DNA of 41,644 bases, taken from NCBI GenBank assembly GCA_022567155.1, contig JADFHN010000032.1, positions 1 to 41,644 on the forward strand, written 5' to 3'. The translations under genes and the position numbers were made by a program. The notes beneath the pieces are model-generated. The model was not told the origin of the DNA and did not search any database. It was given only the letters and a program-made list of their open reading frames with translations. Shown here in pieces: positions 24,872-33,261 of this stretch; position 1 is the stretch's first letter; each line of letters opens with the position of its first letter. This DNA is from Bacteroidota bacterium. GTDB taxonomy: Bacteria > Bacteroidota > Bacteroidia > Cytophagales > Cyclobacteriaceae.

Positions 24872-26425
24872 TCAATTCACCTCTATCTCCTCCATTTCCG
24901 CATTCAGAAACTTGAATTCTGTTACCGGCAGCGATGAATCCTCGATCAGGTTGATCCATTTGTTGTACTTAAAAAACCACTTCATACGTGTGTTTCGCCA
25001 ACCTTTAGTAAAATATGCATAAAGATACGGATGCAAAATAATCGTGATTTTGTGCTCGTTTTGTTTGGTCAGAAGATAGTCAAGTGTATGTTCAATATTA
25101 TCTGCAACAAGAATTGAAGCGGTGATTTTACCGGTGCCTCCGCAGGTAGGGCACGATTCCTGAGTGGTAATATTCATTTCCGGCCTCACCCTTTGGCGGG
25201 TAATCTGCATCAAACCAAATTTGGAAAGCGGTAGTATGGTAAACTTTGATCTGTCAGATTCCATTTCATCTTTCATTTTTCTGAACAACATTTTTTTGTT
25301 ATCAAGCTTTCGCATATCAATGAAATCAATTACGATGATGCCACCCATATCGCGTACCCTGAGTTGCCGTGCAATTTCTTTGGCAGCCTCAAGATTTACG
25401 CTCAGTGCAGTGGTTTCCTGATCCTCTTCCCTCGATGATTTGTTACCGCTGTTTACATCAATTACGTGCAGTGCTTCGGTATGTTCTATGATGAGATACC
25501 CGCCTCCTTTAATGCTCACAGATTGGCCGAATAAGGATTTAAGTTGTTTTTCGATCCCATAGGTTTCAAAAATCTTCGGTTTCCCGGTATATAGTTTTAC
25601 AATTTTTTCTTTTTCAGGGGCATTTTTATGAATGTAGCTTTTAACTTCCTCATACAATTTTATATTGTCAACGGCAATGTTATCAAAAGACTCGTTGAGC
25701 AGGTCTCTGAGTAAGGAAGAAGTTTTACCGATTTCGCCTATGATTACTTCAGGCGCTTTGGCTGTTTTCAGATTTTTTACGCCCTGGCGCCAGGTATCTG
25801 TCAGCTGACGAAGGTCATTATCCAGATCAGCCACCGCTTTACCTTCGGCTACTGTACGGATTATTACACCAAAGCCTTCAGGTTTAATGGATGTCACTAG
25901 CCTTAAAAGGCGCTTTCGTTCAACGACGTTTGTGATTTTTTTCGAAACACTTACCATGTCCGAAAAAGGTATCAGTACAATGTACCTACCTGCCAATGAC
26001 AACTCGCAGGATAATCGGGGTCCTTTTGTAGAAATAGGCTCTTTTACAATCTGTACAAGTATCTGTTGATTTCTGGACAGCACCTGATTGATTTTTCCGA
26101 ATTTATCTATCTCCGGCGCTCTCTTGTACTTACCAAGATTACTTGTGGCCTTTTTGTTTGATTGAACCTGTTTGGTAAAATTTATCAGTGACCTTACGTT
26201 TGGTCCCATATCCAGGTAATGCAGGAAAGCGTCTTTTTCATACGCCAAATCAATAAAAGCTGCATTTAATCCCGGAACTACCTTTCTGACGGTTCCAAGG
26301 TAGATATCCCCAACAATAAATTTTTTATCGTCTTGTTCCTGGTGATATTCTACTAATTTTTTATCCTCTAAAAGGGCTATCCGATATCCATTCTGAGTTG
26401 AATTTACTACTAATTCGTAACTCAA
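24872..26425 (-). CDS. rng: Ribonuclease E/G family endoribonuclease
   Basis: 517 residues, RNase G length (no degradosome scaffold tail). An S1 domain covers about residues 36-130 (VGDIYLGTVRKVVPGLNAAF). The 5'-sensor/catalytic region includes GPRLSCELSLAGRYIVL and the metal-binding DVNSGNKSS plus GGIIVIDFIDM aspartates. The zinc link CPTCGGTG follows. It cleaves single-stranded AU-rich RNA in mRNA turnover and rRNA maturation. Downstream of the small basic ribosome-associated gene and HU in a conserved Bacteroidota neighbourhood, it is on the same strand as both. Confidence 0.93.
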   Translation of the reverse strand: MSYELVVNSTQNGYRIALLEDKKLVEYHQEQDDKKFIVGDIYLGTVRKVVPGLNAAFIDLAYEKDAFLHYLDMGPNVRSLINFTKQVQSNKKATSNLGKYKRAPEIDKFGKINQVLSRNQQILVQIVKEPISTKGPRLSCELSLAGRYIVLIPFSDMVSVSKKITNVVERKRLLRLVTSIKPEGFGVIIRTVAEGKAVADLDNDLRQLTDTWRQGVKNLKTAKAPEVIIGEIGKTSSLLRDLLNESFDNIAVDNIKLYEEVKSYIHKNAPEKEKIVKLYTGKPKIFETYGIEKQLKSLFGQSVSIKGGGYLIIEHTEALHVIDVNSGNKSSREEDQETTALSVNLEAAKEIARQLRVRDMGGIIVIDFIDMRKLDNKKMLFRKMKDEMESDRSKFTILPLSKFGLMQITRQRVRPEMNITTQESCPTCGGTGKITASILVADNIEHTLDYLLTKQNEHKITIILHPYLYAYFTKGWRNTRMKWFFKYNKWINLIEDSSLPVTEFKFLNAEMEEIEVN

Positions 26426-26491
26426 AATTGATTCGTTTAAAATGTTTTGTTTTTAAAAGAAATTAATAATAAACAGAAATCATACTGCTCA

Positions 26492-26584
26492 TCATGATTT
26501 TTTCTTATGTCTGTTTTTTCTAAGACGCTTCTTTCTTTTATGTGTAGCAATCTTATGTCTTTTTCGTTTTTTACCGCAAGGCAT
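26492..26584 (-). CDS. 30-residue basic AURKAIP1/COX24-like (mS38 family) protein
   Basis: A very short gene: ATG at 26582-26584, TGA at 26492-26494. The product begins MPCGKKRKRHKIATHKRKKR and ends LRKNRHKKKS, more than half Lys/Arg/His. This is the minimal form of the AURKAIP1/COX24 C-terminal domain, the family of mitochondrial small-subunit protein mS38, known in Bacteroidota as a tiny conserved gene. I infer a structural ribosomal or rRNA-binding role. It lies 66 bp upstream of the RNase G gene on the same strand. Many gene finders miss it because of its length. Confidence 0.85.
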   Translation of the reverse strand: MPCGKKRKRHKIATHKRKKRLRKNRHKKKS

Positions 26585-26995
26585 AATTCAAAATATTTTT
26601 TATTTATTCGTAATTATTTCTCAAGCTTTTGATTTTCAAAATCAGAATCGTTAAAATAATACATACACTCCGGCTTAACCCCTGTACAGGGCACGGTACT
26701 GCCAAAATGGTTTGCAAAGATAGCAGAATTTTTCCGAATAATTATTGCATTCGTCAATGCTTTAACGGATACACAAAATTTACCTTTTTCTAAAGGCGCT
26801 GTTTATCAATGTATCGAAAGTAGATGAAATCAGAATACGCAAGCGCAGCTGACCTGAATTACAGGTATCCACTCCCCTGTTCAGGCTGTTTTTACCACAA
26901 AAAATATAAAACCGAGGCTTTTGACACTATAAAAAGTGGCTTATTTATCCGGCAAAAAATATGGTTGGACGGCCTGTTGGCCGGCGGGCAATAAC
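26585..26995. other. Intergenic region between HU and the 30-residue basic gene
   Basis: A 411-bp stretch. It holds the -7 box at 26715-26722 and, next to HU, GC-rich hairpins (26970-26983 and 26986-27011). A 56-codon plus-strand frame at 26824-26994 has no supporting features. The AT-rich 26730-26830 part shows nothing recognisable. Confidence 0.5.
26715..26722 (-). promoter_or_regulatory. -7 box for the small basic protein and rng
   Basis: TATCTTTG (followed by C) on the minus strand, 26722-26715, fits TAnnTTTG exactly. It would give a leader of about 125 bases before the 30-residue gene. A clear TTTG -33 partner at 17-23 bp is not present. Confidence 0.4.
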
Positions 26996-27011
26996 TTATA
27001 CGTTATTGCCC
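26986..27011 (-). terminator. Hairpin containing the HU stop codon
   Basis: Perfect 10-bp arms GGGCAATAAC (26986-26995) and GTTATTGCCC (27002-27011) with a six-base loop. The HU stop codon begins inside the loop (TAA at 26998-26996). Just beyond is a second GC hairpin, CGGCC-TGTT-GGCCG (26970-26983), and about 10 bases later an A6 run on the plus strand (26954-26959) that would be U6 in the HU transcript. Together they could end or stabilise the HU mRNA. Confidence 0.5.
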
Positions 27012-27304
27012 ATCGCCTTCACTGCACTGCTGTTTTTGATCTTCTTCATAAACACCTTTGAAGGCTTGAAGCTGGGAATGTAATGTTCCTCAATAATGAT
27101 AGCAGTGTTTTTTGAAATATTCCGTGCTACCTTCCTGGCTCTTTTTTTGTTTACAAAGCTGCCAAAGCCTCTTACATAAACATTTTTCCCATCAGCCATC
27201 GAATTCTTGATAACGCTAAAAAATGCTTCAACCGTTGCGGTTACATCAGCCTTATCAATTCCTGTTTGTTCTGCAATTTGTGCAATTACGTCTGCTTTAG
27301 TCAC
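26996..27304 (-). CDS. HU-family DNA-binding protein
   Basis: 102 residues. The N-terminal helices read MTKADVIAQIAEQTGIDKAD. The beta-arm region has GFGSFVNKKRARKVARNISK followed by NTAIIIEEHYIPSFKPSKVF; the canonical RNP-x-T-x-E loop is replaced by a Bacteroidota-type ARNISKNTAI. It compacts and bends DNA as a dimer. Divergent from mutY, the classical arrangement in this phylum. A -7 box lies at 27364-27371. Confidence 0.93.
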   Translation of the reverse strand: MTKADVIAQIAEQTGIDKADVTATVEAFFSVIKNSMADGKNVYVRGFGSFVNKKRARKVARNISKNTAIIIEEHYIPSFKPSKVFMKKIKNSSAVKAMGNNV

Positions 27305-27363
27305 GACTATAAAATTTAAGTTATAACAATTTCTAAAATTCTTAATTCTAATTAAATTTGGCG

Positions 27364-27371
27364 CAAAAGTA
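27364..27371 (-). promoter_or_regulatory. -7 box for HU
   Basis: TACTTTTG on the minus strand (27371-27364) fits TAnnTTTG, 60 bp upstream of the HU ATG at 27304. No convincing -33 box is seen. Confidence 0.4.
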
Positions 27372-27452
27372 AAAGAATAGTTGATGTTTTAAATATTTCC
27401 GGTTAAAAATGTTTTGCCGGTCAGTATAAAATTTAGATAATTTCATCAGATT

Positions 27453-28532
27453 TTGAACCTTCTTGATCCCAGCACAGCATTAATTACATGGTTTAATCAA
27501 AACAAAAGAGATTTACCATGGAGGGAAACCAAAGACCCATATCGAATCTGGTTATCAGAAATTATTTTGCAACAGACCCGGGTGAATCAGGGATTGCCCT
27601 ACTATTTGAATTTTTTAAAGAAATACCCTAACCTGGAATCACTTGCATGTGCAAGCGAAAAAGAGGTGCTGCGTTTGTGGCAGGGACTGGGTTATTATTC
27701 CAGGGCAAGAAATCTTTTAACGTGTGCCAGAGCAATAAAAACCCGGTATAATGGAAAATTTCCATCTACTTCGGAAGTTCTTTTAAAGCTTCCGGGTATC
27801 GGTCCATATACGGCTGCCGCTATTGCCTCTTTTGCTTTTAATGAACCGGTAGCCGCAATAGATGGAAATGGCCTACGTGTATTTTCAAGATATTTTGGTA
27901 TTCGTGACGATATCAGAGCTAATACAACCATAAACACCATTCGCGCATTGGCAAATGAGATGATTTCGAAATCGTTTCCCGATATTTTTAATCAGGCTGT
28001 TATGGAAATCGGGGCAACTTTATGCCTTCCGGCAAAACCTGAATGTATGGATTGTCCGTTGCAAAATCGGTGTATCTCGTTTGCCAACGGCTGGCAAAAT
28101 GAAATCCCATATAAGTCAAAGGTAAAAAAACCTCGAAACAGGTATTTTAATTATATAATATTCCGTGACCGGCAAAAAATTTCATTAAATAAACGAAAAG
28201 CCGGAGATATTTGGCAGGGGTTATTTGACTTCTACCTGATAGAAGAAAACAAACTGCTGGATCCGGATGAATTTGAGGATCCCTTTGTAATTGAATTGCT
28301 GCAAAGAGGCTATTCCATCTGTAAAACCGGCAAAGATTACAAACATATCCTCAGTCATCAGCGAATTTATTCGAGATTCTATGAACTCACTCTTAACCCT
28401 GATCCGGCCCTAAAACAAATCTCTCTCTTAAAAAGGAACGCTTTGCGTTTCTATTCCATTGAGGAAATTGTAAATTTGCCTAAACCCGTATTGGTTGATA
28501 ACTTTTTGAAATCATATTTCAAATCGTATTAA
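27453..28532 (+). CDS. mutY: A/G-specific adenine DNA glycosylase MutY
   Basis: 359 residues. It removes adenine mispaired with 8-oxoguanine. The start is TTG at 27453; the next codons (NLLDPSTALITWFNQNKRDL) align with the usual N-terminus and no ATG lies near. Catalytic Glu36 is in SEIILQQTRV, the helix-hairpin-helix is LPGIGPYTAAAI and the catalytic Asp137 is in AAIDGNGLRVFSR. The [4Fe-4S] cysteines C191-x6-C198-x2-C201-x5-C207 have the standard spacing. A C-terminal NUDIX-like domain recognises the opposite oxoG. It is followed by ssb and then gldE, the conserved Bacteroidota order. Confidence 0.95.
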   Translation: MNLLDPSTALITWFNQNKRDLPWRETKDPYRIWLSEIILQQTRVNQGLPYYLNFLKKYPNLESLACASEKEVLRLWQGLGYYSRARNLLTCARAIKTRYNGKFPSTSEVLLKLPGIGPYTAAAIASFAFNEPVAAIDGNGLRVFSRYFGIRDDIRANTTINTIRALANEMISKSFPDIFNQAVMEIGATLCLPAKPECMDCPLQNRCISFANGWQNEIPYKSKVKKPRNRYFNYIIFRDRQKISLNKRKAGDIWQGLFDFYLIEENKLLDPDEFEDPFVIELLQRGYSICKTGKDYKHILSHQRIYSRFYELTLNPDPALKQISLLKRNALRFYSIEEIVNLPKPVLVDNFLKSYFKSY

Positions 28533-28575
28533 TTAATGGGTATATTTATTGATTAAACTAAAACCGGAAATAAAA

Positions 28576-29085
28576 ATGAGTGGTGTAAACAAAGTGATTT
28601 TAATAGGCAATCTTGGTAAAGATCCTGAAGTAAGGCATCTTGAAAGCGGTGTAGCGGTGGCGTCTTTTTCCCTGGCAACTTCTGAAAGTTATAAAGACCG
28701 GACGACAGGCGAAAGGAAAACCATTACCGAGTGGCACAATATTGTTTTATGGAGAGGATTGGCTGAAGTTGCAGAGAAATACCTGAAAAAAGGTGATCAG
28801 GTTTATATCGAAGGTCGTTTGCGTACAAGGTCGTGGGAAAGTGAATCCGGTACCAGATATACTACCGAAATTGTAGGCGACAACATGACCATGCTAGGAG
28901 GCAGGCGAAGTGCTGATACTCCAGGGTCACCCGTTGCGGCGGCGGCACAGACAGCAGAGCCGGCACAGACAGCAGAGCCGGTGCAGGCAGCAGAACCAAC
29001 ACAGGCAGCAGAGCCGGACCAGCCTGCTTCTGAGGAAATTCCGGCTAATATTAAATCTGAGGAAGAGGATGATTTACCATTCTGA
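28576..29085 (+). CDS. ssb: Single-stranded DNA-binding protein
   Basis: 169 residues from the ATG at 28576 ([20 protein letters not shown]); a start at 28549 would add nine unconserved residues. The OB-fold covers residues 1-110 ([41 protein letters not shown]). The linker contains four six-residue repeats of the A-Q-T/A-A-E-P type. The acidic tip EEEDDLPF recruits replication and repair partners. It sits between mutY and gldE. Confidence 0.95.
   Translation: MSGVNKVILIGNLGKDPEVRHLESGVAVASFSLATSESYKDRTTGERKTITEWHNIVLWRGLAEVAEKYLKKGDQVYIEGRLRTRSWESESGTRYTTEIVGDNMTMLGGRRSADTPGSPVAAAAQTAEPAQTAEPVQAAEPTQAAEPDQPASEEIPANIKSEEEDDLPF
28945..29016 (+). repeat. 18-bp minisatellite in the SSB linker
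   Basis: Four tandem 18-bp units: the first two (28945-28962, 28963-28980) are identical (gcacagacagcagagccg), the next two (28981-28998, 28999-29016) are diverged. They encode [24 protein letters not shown]. Unit number could vary between strains without breaking the frame. Confidence 0.9.
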
Positions 29086-29142
29086 GCTTTTATCTTAAAA
29101 GAAAAGCCAGTATATTTAGTTTAATTAACGTTTAGGAGCGTA

Positions 29143-30504
29143 TTGGAAGTAACCATAGACGACCCTCCCAGTTATATTCTGGCAATCATATTCGTGTCTT
29201 CATTTACCTATTATTCAATAGGTGGAGGACTGCTGGTTGTCCTTCTTATTTTGTCCGCAATGGTATCAGGATCCGAAGTGGCTTTTTTCTCCCTTGATCC
29301 GGACCATCTCGATAGCAGTCTGCGAAGCAACAAAACAGCCGACAAAGCCATTGTAAAACTTCTGAAGCATCCTAAACAGCTACTGGCCACCATACTCATT
29401 CTTAATAATACTATCAATGTGGCCATTGTAACGCTCGCTACATTTATGATGTGGCGGATTACCGGTTCTCAAACTACCGAAGGCAGGATCATCGTTATAC
29501 TTACATTATGTATTACTTTTTTCATTGTATTTTTTGGTGAAGTCATCCCCAAAGTGTATGCCACACAGAACAACCTGAAGTTTGCTCGACGCACTTCGCT
29601 GATGCTTTCATTTTTCAACACCATGTTAAAACCTCTGTCTATGTTTTTAATGGCAATAAGCAACGTAGTGGAGACCCAGCTGAAAAAGAAAGGATACGAT
29701 ATCTCAATGAAAGAGTTGAGCGAGGCGCTTGAGATCACCACCGATGAAGAAACCAGTGAGGAGGAAAAGGATATAATCAGAAGTATTATGGCGTTTGGTA
29801 CCATTTCAGCACGTCAGGTTATGCGCTCTCGGCTGGACATAACCGGTGTGGATATTGAAATCGAATTTGATGAATTGTTGAAAATTGTCAACGACTCAGG
29901 CTATTCCCGGATACCTGCTTATCGTGAGTCAATAGACAATATCGAAGGTATTTTGTATATCAAGGATCTGCTACCTCATCTTGATAAAGGCGAAAAGTAT
30001 CAGTGGCAAAAGCTATTAAGACCCGGGTATTTTGTACCGGAAAACAAGAAAATTGATACGTTGCTTCGCGATTTTCAGGAAAAAAGGGTACATATGGCCA
30101 TCGTAGTGGATGAATATGGTGGAACTTCCGGTCTGATAACACTCGAGGATGTAATTGAAGAAATTGTGGGTGAGATCAAAGACGAATTTGATGAAGATGA
30201 GATTGCCCACCGCAAGCTGGATGAACGCACATTTATATTTGAAGGTAAAACTTCGCTAAATGATTTTTGTAAAATAGTGGGTGAAGAGCCCTCTGTCTTT
30301 GAAGAAGTGAAGGGCGAAAGCGAGTCGCTTGGCGGATTGATTCTTGAACTTCATTCCAAATTGCCACAGGCAGAAGAAAAGATCGTTTTTAGCAAATACG
30401 TTTTTACAGTAGAGGCTGTAGATAAGCGCCGGATCAAGAAAGTAAGGGTTTTTATTAATGAATCAACAGACGATGAGGAAACTACTTTGGCTAAAACGTC
30501 CTGA
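29143..30504 (+). CDS. gldE: GldE-type membrane protein with CBS and transporter-associated domains
   Basis: 453 residues. The start is TTG at 29143, preceded by AGGAG at 29134-29138; no ATG fits. The N-terminal DUF21 membrane domain has about four spans (residues 10-170). A CBS pair follows ([20 protein letters not shown]… and [20 protein letters not shown]) and then a CorC/HlyC-type transporter-associated domain ([15 protein letters not shown] to the end). This is the GldE member of the hemolysin/CorC family, associated with gliding motility and type IX secretion. Its end overlaps the next gene, gldD, by 47 bp, and the pair is the conserved gldE-gldD unit. Confidence 0.9.
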   Translation: MEVTIDDPPSYILAIIFVSSFTYYSIGGGLLVVLLILSAMVSGSEVAFFSLDPDHLDSSLRSNKTADKAIVKLLKHPKQLLATILILNNTINVAIVTLATFMMWRITGSQTTEGRIIVILTLCITFFIVFFGEVIPKVYATQNNLKFARRTSLMLSFFNTMLKPLSMFLMAISNVVETQLKKKGYDISMKELSEALEITTDEETSEEEKDIIRSIMAFGTISARQVMRSRLDITGVDIEIEFDELLKIVNDSGYSRIPAYRESIDNIEGILYIKDLLPHLDKGEKYQWQKLLRPGYFVPENKKIDTLLRDFQEKRVHMAIVVDEYGGTSGLITLEDVIEEIVGEIKDEFDEDEIAHRKLDERTFIFEGKTSLNDFCKIVGEEPSVFEEVKGESESLGGLILELHSKLPQAEEKIVFSKYVFTVEAVDKRRIKKVRVFINESTDDEETTLAKTS

Positions 30505-31093
30505 ATTTTATTCGTTATTTTTTATTATTCTTTTTACCTCCTGTAAAAAAGACTTTATGCCTAAACCTGAAGGGTATAACCGGATAGATCTTCCCGGGCA
30601 CGAATATACCTACCTTGCCGACACCTTCCCGTATATGTTTGAGCATTCTGTTCACGCAGAGATCTCGGCAGATACATCGTGGCTTCACGAACCCTATTGG
30701 ATAAACATATATTATCCCGGAATAGATGCCAGTATCAACATTTCGTATAAACCTGTTTATCAAAACGCGGATACACTTTACGGGTTGCTGAACGATGCGT
30801 TTAAACTTACGTCGAAACATCTGATAAAAGCCTACGCAATCGATGAGTCCATCCTGAAAACGCCTAACGGGAAAACCGCTATTGTAGCCGAGCTAGAAGG
30901 AGAAGTGCCCAGTCAGTTTCAGTTTTTTATTACGGATTCGGTACATCATTTTTTACGGGGTGCGCTATATTTTAATACAGCTACCAAAAACGATTCGCTT
31001 GCCCCTTCGATCGCATATGTTAAAAAAGATATCATACATTTGTTGAATACGCTGGAATGGAAACATTCCGGAGATTATTTCTACTCCCAATAA
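30458..31093 (+). CDS. gldD: Gliding-motility lipoprotein GldD
   Basis: 211 residues from ATG 30458 (or 206 from 30473). It is a lipoprotein: [14 protein letters not shown] ends in the lipobox Cys, followed by [20 protein letters not shown], the typical GldD start (PKPxGY-RIDLP). The body has [20 protein letters not shown] and [20 protein letters not shown]. GldD is required for gliding and type IX secretion in Flavobacterium and is found in many non-gliding relatives. It overlaps the end of gldE by 47 bp, and its stop is immediately followed by the recG ATG (TAAATG), so the three are tightly coupled. Confidence 0.9.
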   Translation: MNQQTMRKLLWLKRPEFYSLFFIILFTSCKKDFMPKPEGYNRIDLPGHEYTYLADTFPYMFEHSVHAEISADTSWLHEPYWINIYYPGIDASINISYKPVYQNADTLYGLLNDAFKLTSKHLIKAYAIDESILKTPNGKTAIVAELEGEVPSQFQFFITDSVHHFLRGALYFNTATKNDSLAPSIAYVKKDIIHLLNTLEWKHSGDYFYSQ

Positions 31094-33190
31094 ATGACTG
31101 GATTTTTTGAAACCCGCATAGAGTTTCTAAAAGGAGTCGGACCTGCAAAATCTGCTCTGCTGAATAAGGAGCTCAATATCTTTACCTATGCCGATTTAAT
31201 ACAGCATTATCCTTTTCGCTACGAAGACCGCACTAAATTTTACAAAATATCAGAACTGAAAGACGGGATGCCTTTTGTCCAGATAAAAGGGTTTTTGACA
31301 TTTCTGGAAACGGCTGGCTATGGCAGGAAAAAAAGGCTGATTGCACGAATAAAGGATGATACCGGTGAGCTGGAGCTGGTGTGGTTCAAAGGGTTGCAAT
31401 GGGTACAAAAAAAGCTACAACCGGGTGTAGAATATGTGGCATTCGGCAAACCTGTGATTTACGGGCATGGCAAATTAAACATGGCTCACCCGGAACTGGA
31501 CATCGTCACTCCTCAGCATGATACCTCAGGATATCTTCAGCCTGTTTATTCGACTACCGAAAAACTCAAATCAAAATTTCTTGACAGCAGGACGCTTATG
31601 AAGCTCCAGGCCGTATTGCTGGAAAAAGCCGTCAACCATATCCACGAAACATTGCCCTACGCTGTATTGCAGTCTTTTAAGCTGATACCAAAAAAGGAAG
31701 CTATGATCCAGATCCATTTCCCGGACAATCATCAGATGCTTCAAAAAGCACTGTTCAGGTTGAAATTTGAGGAGCTGTTTTATATTCAGCTCAAACTTCT
31801 GCAAATGAAGGTTTCCAGGATGGAGAAATACAAGGGAATGGTGTTTAGCAAGACAAACCTTATCACCGAGTTCTACAACAAACACCTGCTTTTTGAACTT
31901 ACATGTGCACAAAAAAAAGTGATTCGGGAGATTTACCGGGATATGCGATCGGGCAAGCAAATGAACCGTTTGCTTCAGGGCGATGTGGGAAGTGGTAAAA
32001 CCATTGTGGCTTTTCTTTGCATGCTGCTGGCAATAAACGGAGGTGCTCAGGCAGCAATGATGGCTCCCACCGAAACACTGGCTATTCAGCATTTCAACGG
32101 ACTTAAACCACTGGCCTTAAAAATGGGCCTGCATATGGGTTTGCTCACCGGTTCAACCAAAACCAGCGAAAGAAAGATCATTCACCAGATGTTGCTCGAT
32201 GGTAATCTTCACATACTCACCGGAACACATGCCTTGCTGGAAGATGTTGTCCGGTTTAAAAACCTGGGGCTGGCAGTCATTGATGAACAGCACCGCTTCG
32301 GCGTTGCTCAGCGTTCAAAGTTATGGCAGAAAAATTCAAACTACTATCCGCATATGCTGGTGATGACAGCCACCCCGATTCCACGCACACTTGCCATGAC
32401 CTTGTACGGCGACCTGGATGTTTCGGTAATCGATGAGATGCCTGCTGGTCGGAAGCCGGTGAAAACACTTCACAGGTATGACTCCATGCGCTTAAAGGTA
32501 TTCGGATTTATGAAAGAGGAGATCAGGAAAGGCAGCCAGATTTATGTGGTTTATCCGCTTATTGAAGAATCCGAAAAATCAGATTTGAAAGACCTGATGG
32601 ATGGCTATGAAAGCATCTGCAGGGCTTTCCCGGGGATCCCTGTGAGCATTGTACATGGCAAAATGAAACCGGATGCAAAGGATTATGAAATGCAGCGGTT
32701 TATAAAAGGAGAGACAAAAATTATGGTAGCCACTACGGTGATAGAGGTTGGTGTGGATGTATCAAACGCTGCGGTCATGGTGATCGAAAATGCAGAACGA
32801 TTCGGGTTGGCCCAGTTGCATCAGCTTCGTGGCCGTGTTGGCAGAGGGTTCCGTCAATCCTGGTGTATCCTAATGACAGATTATAAACTGTCAAAAGATG
32901 CGCGAATCCGTATCGAGACCATGATACGCACCACCGATGGATTTGATATTGCGGATGTTGATCTGAAATTGCGTGGCCCCGGCGACCTGATGGGTACACA
33001 GCAAAGCGGAGTACTGGATCTGCTACTCGCTGATCTCGGAAAAGACGCCGTTATATTGCAGACAGCACGTGATGCGGCTATCCTGCTTCTCGAAAAAGAC
33101 CCGCAGCTAAGCAGCCCCGAAAACTCCCCAATTCGAAAACATATTGACTCACTGAAAAAAACGGTTGTGAACTGGAGCCGGATAAGTTGA
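31094..33190 (+). CDS. recG: ATP-dependent DNA helicase RecG
   Basis: 698 residues, the usual length. The N-terminal wedge/OB domain lies at about residues 10-150 (FLKGVGPAKSALL; FVQIKGFLTF). Walker A GDVGSGKT is at 296-303 and the DEQH motif at LAVIDEQHRFGVAQRS. Motif III is MTATPIPRTLAMTLYGDLDV and motif VI QLRGRVGRGFRQSWCILMTD. The enzyme reverses stalled replication forks. Its ATG directly follows the gldD stop codon with no spacer. Confidence 0.95.
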   Translation: MTGFFETRIEFLKGVGPAKSALLNKELNIFTYADLIQHYPFRYEDRTKFYKISELKDGMPFVQIKGFLTFLETAGYGRKKRLIARIKDDTGELELVWFKGLQWVQKKLQPGVEYVAFGKPVIYGHGKLNMAHPELDIVTPQHDTSGYLQPVYSTTEKLKSKFLDSRTLMKLQAVLLEKAVNHIHETLPYAVLQSFKLIPKKEAMIQIHFPDNHQMLQKALFRLKFEELFYIQLKLLQMKVSRMEKYKGMVFSKTNLITEFYNKHLLFELTCAQKKVIREIYRDMRSGKQMNRLLQGDVGSGKTIVAFLCMLLAINGGAQAAMMAPTETLAIQHFNGLKPLALKMGLHMGLLTGSTKTSERKIIHQMLLDGNLHILTGTHALLEDVVRFKNLGLAVIDEQHRFGVAQRSKLWQKNSNYYPHMLVMTATPIPRTLAMTLYGDLDVSVIDEMPAGRKPVKTLHRYDSMRLKVFGFMKEEIRKGSQIYVVYPLIEESEKSDLKDLMDGYESICRAFPGIPVSIVHGKMKPDAKDYEMQRFIKGETKIMVATTVIEVGVDVSNAAVMVIENAERFGLAQLHQLRGRVGRGFRQSWCILMTDYKLSKDARIRIETMIRTTDGFDIADVDLKLRGPGDLMGTQQSGVLDLLLADLGKDAVILQTARDAAILLLEKDPQLSSPENSPIRKHIDSLKKTVVNWSRIS

Positions 33191-33213
33191 ATTCCAAAAA
33201 CAACACAACTTTC

Positions 33214-33242
33214 TTGTTTATCCTGAGCTTTTTTTAACTTTA
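33214..33242 (+). promoter_or_regulatory. Promoter candidate for the propeller/Y_Y_Y gene
   Basis: TTG at 33214-33216 and, 18 bp later, TAACTTTA at 33235-33242 (one mismatch to TAnnTTTG). The GTG start is at 33262, giving a leader of about 13-15 bases. Confidence 0.4.
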
Positions 33243-33261
33243 GCTATCCAAAAGAGGCAAA

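Noticed and set aside
26824-26994. A 56-codon plus-strand frame (MKSEYASAADLNYRYPLPCS…) between HU and the small basic gene.
   Set aside because: No family resemblance, no promoter, and its end is formed by the HU-side hairpins; more likely chance.
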